Below are positions 1-5,847 of a DNA stretch of 5,878 nucleotides, piece by piece. The position numbers and the translations under genes are program-made. Origin of the DNA: Bacillota bacterium (GTDB taxonomy: Bacteria > Bacillota > Clostridia > Oscillospirales > Oscillospiraceae). Each line of letters starts with the position of its first letter. Position 1 is the stretch's first letter. The DNA is taken from the NCBI GenBank assembly GCA_029268085.1, contig JAJUHD010000153.1:1-5878 (forward strand), in the 5' to 3' direction. The notes beneath the pieces were generated by a model. That model saw only the letters and a program-made list of their open reading frames with translations, searched no databases and was not told the origin of the DNA.

Positions 1-2
1 CC

Positions 3-1634
3 ATACACTACAACGGCTGCAAAATAAACATCGTGGATACACCGGGCCACGCCGACTTCGGAGGCGAGGTTGAGCGTATTCTAAAAATGGTAAACGGCGT
101 AATTCTCCTCGTGGACGCAGCGGAAGGCCCGATGCCTCAGACGCGCTTCGTCCTCGGCCGAGCGCTTGAGCTCGGCCACAGGGTCATCGTTGTAGTTAAC
201 AAAATCGACCGCCCCGACCAGCGCATTTACGAGGTAATCGACGAAGTGCTGGAACTTCTCATGGATCTTGACGCGACGGACGAGCAGCTCGATTCCCCGA
301 TGCTCTTCTGCTCGGCGAGGCAGGGCATCTGCTCAGTCAACCCTGACGATCTCGGAACAGATCTACGTCCCCTGTTCGATACGATAATCAATTACATCCC
401 CGCGCCCGGACAGGTTACCGAGGCGCCCTTCCAAATGCTCGTTTCGTCCATCGACTACAACGAATACGTCGGGCGTATAGCGATCGGGCGCATTGAGCGC
501 GGCATCATTAATCAGAATCAGGAGATAACCGTCTGCGACTACCACGGCGAAAGGCAGCCCCGCAAGGCAAAGGCCGTAACGCTTTACGAATTTGAAGGAC
601 TGACGAAAGTACCCGTTGAAAAAGCCGAAGCGGGGAGCATAATTGCTATGTCCGGCATCGGCGACATTACGATAGGCGATACCATCTGCGCGGCCTCCTG
701 CCCCGAGCCCTTGCCCTTTGTCAAAATATCCGCGCCCACGATTGAGATGACCTTCTCCGTCAACGACAGTCCTTTTGCGGGACGCGAAGGGCAGTTCGTA
801 ACAACCCGCCAGATCCGCGACAGACTTATGCGCGAAACGCTTAAGGATGTTTCCCTCCGCGTAACACCCATCGAAAACAGCGACGCTTTTAATGTCGCGG
901 GACGCGGTGAGATGCACCTTTCGATACTCATTGAAACGATGCGCCGCGAAGGTTACGAATTCCAGGTTTCACCCCCGCGTGTTCTGTTCAAGGAAATAGA
1001 CGGCGTGAAGTGCGAACCCATGGAGCGAGTCATTGCGGACGTCCCTGAAAATGCGGTCGGCGCGGTGATGGATAAGCTTTCCTCGCGCAGAGGCGAATTC
1101 GTCCAAATGAACCCCGTCGGAAATCGCACAAAGCTGGAATTTCTTGTTCCGTCGCGCGGGCTTTTCGGCTACCGCAACGAGTTTCTGACAGACACCCGCG
1201 GCGAAGGCATCCTCGCCTCGGTGTTCGACAGCTACGCGCCCATGAAGGGCGAGATCTCGCGCCGCAGCACAGGCTCGCTCGTCGCCTTTGAAACCGGCGA
1301 AGCCGTCGGCTACGGGCTTTTCAACGCGCAGGACCGCGGCGCTCTGTTTATCGGCCCGGGAGTTCCCGTATATGCAGGCATGGTTGTCGGCAGCTGCCCG
1401 AAAATGGAGGATATTTCCGTCAACGTCTGCAAGAAAAAGCAGCTGACGAATATGCGTGCCGCCGGCAGCGACGAGGCTCTGCGTCTTGTGCCGCCGCGCA
1501 TCATGAGCCTTGAGCAGTGCATGGAGTTCCTTGCAGACGACGAACTGCTCGAGGTCACTCCAAAAAACCTGCGTATCAGAAAGCGCATCCTTGACCACAG
1601 TCAGCGCATGAAAGCTCTTATGAAAAACAAATAA
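3..1634 (+). CDS. typA: Ribosome-associated GTPase TypA/BipA, 5'-truncated by the window edge
   Basis: TypA/BipA is an EF-G-like translational GTPase that binds the 70S ribosome and is linked to ribosome assembly and stress or cold adaptation. The frame is open from base 3, giving 543 residues. The family is usually about 605-615 residues, so roughly 60 residues are missing on the left, including the P-loop and switch I. Three GTPase motifs remain: DTPGH (36-50), NKID (198-209) and the SA of CSARQG (312-317). Next come a beta-barrel domain II (about residues 140-230 of the visible part), an EF-G III-like domain carrying AGRGEMHLS (about 299-307), an EF-G V-like domain containing VPSRGLFGYR, and the TypA-specific C-terminal domain with LTNMRAAGSDEALRLVPP (about 481-498). 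The TypA C-terminus excludes EF-G and LepA. The GTG at 33 encodes the internal Val before DTPGH and is not a start. The gene ends in TAA with no strong terminator behind it. Confidence 0.97.
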   Translation: MHYNGCKINIVDTPGHADFGGEVERILKMVNGVILLVDAAEGPMPQTRFVLGRALELGHRVIVVVNKIDRPDQRIYEVIDEVLELLMDLDATDEQLDSPMLFCSARQGICSVNPDDLGTDLRPLFDTIINYIPAPGQVTEAPFQMLVSSIDYNEYVGRIAIGRIERGIINQNQEITVCDYHGERQPRKAKAVTLYEFEGLTKVPVEKAEAGSIIAMSGIGDITIGDTICAASCPEPLPFVKISAPTIEMTFSVNDSPFAGREGQFVTTRQIRDRLMRETLKDVSLRVTPIENSDAFNVAGRGEMHLSILIETMRREGYEFQVSPPRVLFKEIDGVKCEPMERVIADVPENAVGAVMDKLSSRRGEFVQMNPVGNRTKLEFLVPSRGLFGYRNEFLTDTRGEGILASVFDSYAPMKGEISRRSTGSLVAFETGEAVGYGLFNAQDRGALFIGPGVPVYAGMVVGSCPKMEDISVNVCKKKQLTNMRAAGSDEALRLVPPRIMSLEQCMEFLADDELLEVTPKNLRIRKRILDHSQRMKALMKNK

Positions 1635-1637
1635 ATA

Positions 1638-1674
1638 TTTGTAAAAGCTTAAAAATAAACTTTTTCTTTACAAA
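1638..1674. repeat. 8-bp inverted repeat TTTGTAAA...TTTACAAA overlapping the rpsO -35 region
   Basis: TTTGTAAA (1638-1645) and TTTACAAA (1667-1674) are exact reverse complements separated by 21 AT-rich bases, and they begin four bases after the typA stop codon. As RNA this would be a weak A/U stem with no following U-run, so it is a poor terminator. As DNA the right arm contains the TTTACA hexamer proposed as the rpsO -35 box, so a protein bound there could affect promoter access. The region is AT-rich and the match may be chance. Confidence 0.4.
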
Positions 1675-1696
1675 CTATACCTAAATATGATAAACT
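1667..1696 (+). promoter_or_regulatory. Candidate sigma-A promoter for rpsO
   Basis: TTTACA (1667-1672; five of six match TTGACA) is followed after 18 bases by TAAACT (1691-1696; four of six match TATAAT). A TG at 1688-1689 gives an extended -10 (TGaTAAACT), which compensates for the weak hexamer. AT-rich DNA lies upstream. The predicted transcript start is near 1702-1704, giving a leader of about 100 bases before rpsO. Read-through from typA remains possible because no clear terminator separates the genes. Confidence 0.5.
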
Positions 1697-1698
1697 TT

Positions 1699-1708
1699 TA
1701 AAGCTTTA
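1699..1708. repeat. 10-bp perfect palindrome TAAAGCTTTA at the predicted rpsO transcript start
   Basis: TAAAGCTTTA is a perfect palindrome covering the position where the proposed extended -10 promoter would start transcription. A related AAAAGCTT occurs at 1643-1650, upstream of the -35 box. It could be an operator half-site pair or simply AT-rich coincidence; no known regulator is recognised. Confidence 0.25.
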
Positions 1709-1806
1709 GCCCCTGTGCTTAGTTTTGGGATCCAGCCGAGGAACGGCTCCTTTCTTCCCCATCACTCAGCCTGAGGGTATGTATAAAATGAAAGGAGATC
1801 ATTACC
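1709..1806 (+). promoter_or_regulatory. Structured rpsO mRNA leader, candidate S15 autoregulatory element
   Basis: The leader contains a perfect hairpin AGCCG/CGGCT (1734-1738 with 1744-1748, loop AGGAA). An outer pairing CTTAG/CTGAG (1718-1722 with 1771-1775, one G-U) and an intermediate TGGG/CCCA (1726-1729 with 1758-1761) would make an elongated or branched fold. The Shine-Dalgarno GAAAGGAG (1790-1797) is perfectly complementary over eight bases to CTCCTTTC (1747-1754). That pairing overlaps the CGGCT hairpin arm and would enclose a small hairpin CTCA/TGAG (1765-1768 with 1772-1775). Two competing folds are therefore possible, with the ribosome binding site either open or hidden. S15 is known to repress its own translation through mRNA leaders in several bacterial groups. 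Assigning that role here is inference from position and folding by eye. The start ATG lies nine bases after the Shine-Dalgarno. Confidence 0.5.
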
Positions 1807-2073
1807 ATGATCACAAAAGACCAGAAAACCGCAGTTATCGAGTCAAACCGCACCCATGAAACCGACACCGGCTCGCCGGAGGTTCAGATTGCGATCCTTA
1901 CTGAACGCATCAACCAGCTAACAGAGCACCTCAAGGTCCATAAGAAGGACAACCACAGCCGTCTCGGACTTCTGAAAATGGTCGGCAAGCGCCGCAGACT
2001 GCTCGATTACCTTATGGACAAGGACATCGAGCGTTACCGCGCCTGCATCGCAAAGCTGGGCATCAGAAAGTAA
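1807..2073 (+). CDS. rpsO: 30S ribosomal protein S15
   Basis: S15 is a primary 16S rRNA-binding protein. It nucleates assembly of the 30S platform and contributes to a bridge with the 50S subunit. The product is 88 residues, the standard bacterial length. The family signature is intact: TGSPEVQIA (21-29), LTERINQLTEHLK (31-43), HKKDNHSRLGLLKMV (45-59) and KRRRLLDYL (61-69), then a basic C-terminal helix ending LGIRK. His41, Asp48 and Ser51 line up with RNA-contact positions known in S15. The start is fixed by AAAGGAG (1791-1797), nine bases upstream. Three in-frame stops follow directly (TAA TAA TAG, 2071-2079), an effective barrier to read-through translation. It lies just upstream of pnp, as in most bacteria, but a hairpin and a separate promoter intervene. 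Confidence 0.98.
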   Translation: MITKDQKTAVIESNRTHETDTGSPEVQIAILTERINQLTEHLKVHKKDNHSRLGLLKMVGKRRRLLDYLMDKDIERYRACIAKLGIRK

Positions 2074-2086
2074 TAATAGCATTACA

Positions 2087-2119
2087 GGGGCTGTTTCGCT
2101 GGATAAACGGAACAGCCCC
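2087..2119 (+). terminator. 12-bp hairpin after rpsO, weak terminator or RNA-processing stem
   Basis: GGGGCTGTTTCG (2087-2098) pairs with CGGAACAGCCCC (2108-2119), one pair being G-U, around a nine-base loop. The stem starts eight bases after the last of the three stop codons. The bases that follow (ATTATGCAGTTT) are not a U-run, so efficient intrinsic termination is doubtful. It could be a weak terminator, a 3'-end block protecting rpsO mRNA from exonucleases, or an endonuclease processing site between rpsO and pnp. In E. coli the same interval contains an rpsO terminator and an RNase III-cleaved stem. Confidence 0.65.
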
Positions 2120-2140
2120 ATTATGCAGTTTAGTAAATTG

Positions 2141-2169
2141 TTGATATTATTTGTCTAAGTGACTATAAT
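2141..2169 (+). promoter_or_regulatory. Strong sigma-A promoter for pnp
   Basis: TTGATA (2141-2146; five of six match TTGACA) and a perfect TATAAT (2164-2169) are separated by the ideal 17 bases, with AT-rich sequence upstream. Transcription should begin about 2175-2177, leaving an untranslated leader of roughly 140 bases before pnp. This is the best promoter match in the window. It lets pnp be expressed independently of rpsO, downstream of the hairpin at 2087-2119. Confidence 0.8.
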
Positions 2170-2175
2170 ATAAAA

Positions 2176-2317
2176 TAAATACCGAAGTTTAAAATGCGGA
2201 GCGTTAACCTTTAGCAGTTGAAAATGCGCTTATCCCTAGCTTATGGGATAAACCTGTTTTCAAGTGTTAAAGGGATCGGCTCCGTAAAAAGGGATAATTC
2301 CCGGAAGGAGCATACGA
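2176..2317 (+). promoter_or_regulatory. Long structured pnp leader with competing hairpins and a hidden Shine-Dalgarno
   Basis: The leader contains a stem AGCG/CGCT plus TTAAC/GTTGA (2200-2208 with 2217-2230). It also has a clean 7-bp hairpin TTATCCC/GGGATAA (2230-2236 with 2245-2251), and a small hairpin GGGA/TCCC (2291-2294 with 2299-2302). The last is enclosed by GCTCC/GGAGC (2279-2283 with 2307-2311), which covers most of the Shine-Dalgarno GGAAGGAG (2303-2310). GGGATAA occurs again at 2291-2297, so TTATCCC could pair with either copy; pairing with the second would break the hairpin next to the ribosome binding site. AAAATGCG is directly repeated at 2191 and 2221. PNPase autocontrols its own mRNA in E. 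coli; a comparable role here is inference, and I recognise no known riboswitch class. Confidence 0.45.
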
Positions 2318-4450
2318 ATGATAATAAAGAAAAAAGAATTCAACAACGTGCACCGTTATGAGACCATGCTGGCGGGTCGTCCTCTCGTATTCGAGACCGG
2401 CAAGCTCTGCGAACTGGCGAACGCCTCGGTGCTCACAAAGTATGGCGAAACCACCGTTCTCGTCAACGTTACCGCCTCCGCAAGACCCCGCGACGGAGTC
2501 GAATTTTTCCCGCTTTCCGTCGACTTTGAGGAAAAGCTTTATTCCGTCGGACGCATTCCCGGCGGATACACCCGCCGCGAATCCCGCCCCTCGCTTCAGG
2601 CGGTTCTCGCATCCCGCATGATCGATCGTCCGATGCGCCCTCTGTTTCCTTATGACCTGCGCAACGACGTCGTTATCTCCTGCACCGTTCTCTCCGTCGA
2701 CCGCGATTGCGCTCCCGAGATCACCGCTATGATCGGCGCCGGCGCCGCCGTCGCGATTTCCGACGTTCCGTTCAACGGACCCATTGCGGGTATTGCCCTC
2801 GGCTGGGACGGGGAAAAATACCTTTTCAACCCCACTCAGGAAGAGCGCAAGAGAAGCAAGATGAACGTCACCGTCGCCGCGACCCACGAAAAGGTCGTCA
2901 TGATCGAAGCGGGCGGCGATGAGATCCCCGAAGATGTTATGTATAACGGCATCGTAGCGGCTCACAACGAAATTCAGGTCATTCTTGACCTCATCGACAA
3001 GATGGTAGCCGAAATCGGCAAGGAAAAATTTACCTATGACCATGCGGACTTTGATATGGACCTCTTCAACACTCTCTGTGAAAACGAGCTTGAGGGCATG
3101 AAATACTGCATGGACACGGACGACAAAAATGTCCGCGAAGCCAGAGTCAACGAATGGATCACCATGGTCACTGAAAAATACGGCGAGCAGTTCCCTGAAA
3201 TGGGCAAATACATGGAAGAGCTCCTTTACCGTATGCAGAAGAAGATTGTCAAGGCATGGCTGCTTGCCGGCAAGCGCGTTGACGGACGCGCGATGGACGA
3301 AATCCGTCCTCTCGCTGCGGAAGTCGGCGTCATTCCTAGGGTCCACGGCTCCGGTCTTTTCACCAGAGGCCAGACGCAGGTCCTCACGATTGCAACCCTG
3401 AATACACTCGATATGGCGCAGAACCTCGACACCATCTGGGAAGAGGAAGAAAAGCGCTTTATGCACCACTATAACTTCCCGTCATATTCCGTCGGAGAAG
3501 CCAAGGCCAGCCGCTCGACGAACCGCCGCGAATACGGTCACGGGGCTCTAGCTGAAAAGGCGCTTGAACCCGTCATCCCTCCTGTCGAGGAATTCCCGTA
3601 CGCGATCCGCCTTGTTTCCGAGGTTCTCTCATCGAACGGCAGCACCTCGCAGGGCAGCATCTGCGGCAGCACCCTCGCCCTCATGGACGCGGGCGTTCCG
3701 ATTAAGGCCCCCGTCGCGGGAATTTCCTGCGGACTCATACAGGACGATAACGGCGGCTTTACGACCTTTATCGATATCCAGGGCGTGGAGGACTTCCACG
3801 GAGAGATGGACTTCAAGGTTGCCGGTACGAAAAAGGGCATTACCGCTATCCAGATGGACCTTAAGAACGACGGTCTGACTCACGAGATAATCAAGAACGC
3901 GCTCGAGATAACAAAGGAAGCGCGCTACCAGATACTTGACGAAATCATGCTTCCCTGCATCTCCGAGCCTCGCACCGAGCTCGCCGAGACCGCTCCCAAG
4001 ATGCTGACCATGAAAATTGACGTAGACAAGATACGCGAGGTTATCGGCTCCGGCGGCAAGGTCATCCAGAAGATCACCGCGGACACAGGCTGCAAGATCG
4101 ATATCGAGGATGACGGCACGATTTATATCGCATCAGAGAACTTGGATGCCTGCCGTCAGGCAAAAGCCGTTATTGACAGCATCGTATTTGTGCCGGAGGT
4201 AGGCAAGCTTTATTACGGCAAGGTCGTCCGCATAATCCCCATCGGTGCCTTCGTCGAGCTGGCGCCCGGCAAGGACGGTATGTGCCACATCAAGGATCTT
4301 GAGTTTAAGCGCACTGAAAAGGTCGAGGATGTTCTCAATATCGGCGACATGACATGGGTCAAGGTCATCGAGATTGACGACCGCGGCAGAGTCAATCTTT
4401 CCCGCAAGGAAGCCCTTAAAGAGCGTGAAGCTCAGGGCCTTAAGGACTGA
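2318..4450 (+). CDS. pnp: Polynucleotide phosphorylase (PNPase)
   Basis: PNPase is a trimeric 3'-5' exoribonuclease that uses phosphate to release nucleoside diphosphates during cytoplasmic mRNA decay; it can also add tails in reverse. The 710-residue length is typical. Order: first RNase PH-like core (about 10-145) with the RNA-contact loop GGYTRRESRP (82-91); alpha-helical linker (about 150-310); catalytic RNase PH-like core (about 315-550); KH domain (about 560-620) with GSGGK (577-581); S1 domain (about 628-697). Active-site features are present: RRE..HG at 403-409, phosphate-binding SNGSTS (439-444), and Asp492, Asp498 and Lys500, matching E. coli Asp486, Asp492 and Lys494. Minor differences are Glu496 where E. 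coli has Asp, and an unusual GEAKASRSTNRREYGHG stretch (393-409). The start is set by GGAAGGAG seven bases upstream. TGA is followed immediately by in-frame TAA. The gene has its own promoter, and a terminator follows. Confidence 0.98.
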   Translation: MIIKKKEFNNVHRYETMLAGRPLVFETGKLCELANASVLTKYGETTVLVNVTASARPRDGVEFFPLSVDFEEKLYSVGRIPGGYTRRESRPSLQAVLASRMIDRPMRPLFPYDLRNDVVISCTVLSVDRDCAPEITAMIGAGAAVAISDVPFNGPIAGIALGWDGEKYLFNPTQEERKRSKMNVTVAATHEKVVMIEAGGDEIPEDVMYNGIVAAHNEIQVILDLIDKMVAEIGKEKFTYDHADFDMDLFNTLCENELEGMKYCMDTDDKNVREARVNEWITMVTEKYGEQFPEMGKYMEELLYRMQKKIVKAWLLAGKRVDGRAMDEIRPLAAEVGVIPRVHGSGLFTRGQTQVLTIATLNTLDMAQNLDTIWEEEEKRFMHHYNFPSYSVGEAKASRSTNRREYGHGALAEKALEPVIPPVEEFPYAIRLVSEVLSSNGSTSQGSICGSTLALMDAGVPIKAPVAGISCGLIQDDNGGFTTFIDIQGVEDFHGEMDFKVAGTKKGITAIQMDLKNDGLTHEIIKNALEITKEARYQILDEIMLPCISEPRTELAETAPKMLTMKIDVDKIREVIGSGGKVIQKITADTGCKIDIEDDGTIYIASENLDACRQAKAVIDSIVFVPEVGKLYYGKVVRIIPIGAFVELAPGKDGMCHIKDLEFKRTEKVEDVLNIGDMTWVKVIEIDDRGRVNLSRKEALKEREAQGLKD

Positions 4451-4467
4451 TAAACCAATAAATTGAT

Positions 4468-4499
4468 ACCGGGGCGGGACTTTCCCCGCTCCGGTTTTT
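4468..4499 (+). terminator. Intrinsic terminator between pnp and the peptidase gene
   Basis: ACCGGGGCGGG (4468-4478) pairs with CCCGCTCCGGT (4485-4495), with one G-U pair, around a six-base loop, and TTTTT follows at 4495-4499. A GC-rich stem with a U-run is a textbook intrinsic terminator, although the U-run is short. It lies 17 bases after the pnp stop and ends three bases before the Shine-Dalgarno of the next gene, so it probably lowers rather than abolishes expression of that gene from the pnp promoter. Confidence 0.85.
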
Positions 4500-4502
4500 G
4501 CT

Positions 4503-4506
4503 GGAG
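4503..4506 (+). promoter_or_regulatory. Ribosome binding site that fixes the peptidase start
   Basis: GGAG lies seven bases before ATG 4514, a normal spacing. The frame is open further upstream to a TTG at 4463, but the extra 17 codons would run through the terminator hairpin and lack a suitable Shine-Dalgarno. The ATG at 4514 also gives the usual family N-terminus, so it is the chosen start. Confidence 0.75.
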
Positions 4507-4513
4507 ATACAAT

Positions 4514-5761
4514 ATGTTTGAAATTATAAAACTTCCGAACGGAGTCCGGATCATATGTGAAAAGATGCCCTATGTGCGCTCCGCCGCAGTCGGTATTTTT
4601 GTTAACGTCGGCTCAAGAGACGAGGCCTCCTCCGAAAACGGAAGCGCCCACTACATTGAGCATATGCTTTTTAAGCGCACGCGGGAACATACCGCGGCGG
4701 AGCTTGCTTTTGCGATGGATGCTATCGGCGGCCAGATAAACGCCTATACTACCCGCGAAAACACCTGCTTTTATGCGAGAGTTCTGGACACTCACCTGAA
4801 TACTGCGGTGGACCTTTTGACCGAGATGTTCTTCGACTGCGCCTTCGACGAAGCTGAAGCTGAGAGTGAACGCGGCGTCATCCTCGAGGAAATCGGCATG
4901 TACGAGGATACCCCCGACGACGCCTGCTATGAAAGACTCATGTCCGGCTGCTTCAAAGGCGCGCTCGGCCGTCCTGTTCTCGGCAAGCCCTCGACCCTTG
5001 TAAAAATGTCTGGCGAAAGCCTAAGGGCATTCAAGGAAAATCGTTACACGGCCGGAAGAATTATCATTTCACTTTGCGGCAACTATGACGACAGCCATGT
5101 AGAGCGCATAAAAGAACGCTTCTCAGTTTTGGGAAAAGGAAGCAAAAAGGCAAGAAAGGCTGCCGAATACAGCTCTCATATATCCGTCCGGCGCAAAAAA
5201 ACCGAACAAAACCAGTTTTGCGTCGCGTTTCCTTCCAACGAGGTTTCGAGCGAGGACCGCTTTGCGATGAACCTTCTCTCGACAATTCTGGGCGGCGGCG
5301 TTTCGTCGCGGCTTTTCCAAAATATCCGTGAAAAATACGGGCTTTGCTACTCGATCTATTCGTTTCAGTCAAACTTTACTGACACGGGCATTTTGTCAGT
5401 CGCCACCGCAGTCAGCAAGGAAACGGAGATGCGCACGCTCGGTCTTATTGGAGACGAGCTAAAGCGTTTTGTCGACGAAGGGATAACGGAGGAAGAACTG
5501 AGCAGGGCGAGAGAGCAGGCAAAATCCTCTCTCGTAATGAGCCTCGAATCCACAAATTCCCGCATGCTTAAAATGGGCAACTCCATGCTCGCGCTTGGAA
5601 AGTGCCTAACGCCGGACGAATTAATTGCGCGGTATGACGCCGTTACGAGTGAGGAGATACTCTCGCTTGCGCGAAAACGCTTCAATTTTAAACAGATGTC
5701 CCTTTCGGCTCTCGGCAAAACCTCCTCGGCGGAGGATTACATTAAAGCACTTGGGTTATAA
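4514..5761 (+). CDS. mlpA: M16-family zinc peptidase (insulinase/processing-peptidase-like, MlpA/YmxG type)
   Basis: The product is a 415-residue member of the M16B group, relatives of the mitochondrial processing peptidase beta subunit. These are zinc endopeptidases built from two similar halves that enclose the substrate. The inverted zinc motif HxxEH is intact as HYIEH (46-50), with Glu49 the catalytic base. Glu126 in VILEEI lies 76 positions after His50, as expected for the third zinc ligand, and Glu119 matches the additional conserved acidic residue. MYEDTPDD (129-136) is typical of the Firmicutes MlpA branch. The C-terminal half has SSRLFQNIREKYGLCYS (264-280), the conserved Arg/Tyr region. 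No signal peptide or membrane segment is visible, so it is probably cytoplasmic. Bacillus subtilis has the order rpsO-pnpA-ylxY-mlpA; here no ylxY intervenes. The gene appears complete and potentially active. Its substrate is unknown, and no good promoter of its own is seen. Confidence 0.93.
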   Translation: MFEIIKLPNGVRIICEKMPYVRSAAVGIFVNVGSRDEASSENGSAHYIEHMLFKRTREHTAAELAFAMDAIGGQINAYTTRENTCFYARVLDTHLNTAVDLLTEMFFDCAFDEAEAESERGVILEEIGMYEDTPDDACYERLMSGCFKGALGRPVLGKPSTLVKMSGESLRAFKENRYTAGRIIISLCGNYDDSHVERIKERFSVLGKGSKKARKAAEYSSHISVRRKKTEQNQFCVAFPSNEVSSEDRFAMNLLSTILGGGVSSRLFQNIREKYGLCYSIYSFQSNFTDTGILSVATAVSKETEMRTLGLIGDELKRFVDEGITEEELSRAREQAKSSLVMSLESTNSRMLKMGNSMLALGKCLTPDELIARYDAVTSEEILSLARKRFNFKQMSLSALGKTSSAEDYIKALGL

Positions 5762-5816
5762 GCAAAACAGCTTTCTTTAACAATCATCCAAAAGTGCATG
5801 ATAAACAGATAAGTCA

Positions 5817-5847
5817 AAGAGGTCTGCCTGAAATCGGCAGACCTCTT
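5817..5847 (+). terminator. 12-bp hairpin after the peptidase gene, probable terminator
   Basis: AAGAGGTCTGCC (5817-5828) pairs perfectly with GGCAGACCTCTT (5836-5847) around a seven-base loop. It lies 55 bases after the peptidase stop. The downstream side (CATATGTAATGTTT) has no solid U-run, though the right arm ends in CTT and the left begins with AA. It may work in either direction if a convergent gene lies beyond the window, which cannot be seen. The remaining bases of this 117-base gap hold nothing I recognise. Confidence 0.65.

Noticed and set aside
33..35. GTG at 33 as the start of typA
   Set aside because: It encodes the conserved Val immediately before the DTPGH motif; the frame is open to the window edge and the family extends about 60 residues further upstream.
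1782..1787. TATAAA near the rpsO start as a -10 box
   Set aside because: No -35 hexamer is found at proper spacing, and the transcript would begin at or within the Shine-Dalgarno, leaving no usable leader.
1779..1859. A short frame starting at ATG 1779 overlapping the rpsO start
   Set aside because: It has no properly spaced ribosome binding site, runs out of frame into rpsO, and ends after about 26 codons with no recognisable sequence.
2224..2361. A 45-codon upstream frame overlapping the start of pnp, and a 6-codon frame at 2194-2214
   Set aside because: Neither has a Shine-Dalgarno sequence nor recognisable content. The longer one overlaps pnp in another frame. Translation of either is unsupported.
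2267..3469. A 400-codon open frame on the minus strand opposite pnp
   Set aside because: It lies wholly opposite the unmistakable pnp gene and its leader, has no recognisable domain and is expected from the codon bias of the true gene. The same holds for the other long antisense frames opposite typA, pnp and the peptidase gene.
4463..4513. A longer start (TTG at 4463) for the peptidase gene
   Set aside because: The extra 17 codons pass through the intrinsic terminator and have no proper ribosome binding site; ATG 4514 has GGAG seven bases upstream and gives the usual family N-terminus.
4508..4513. TACAAT just before the peptidase ATG as a -10 box
   Set aside because: There is no matching -35 at 16-18 bases upstream (that stretch is the GC-rich terminator arm), and transcription would start inside the gene.
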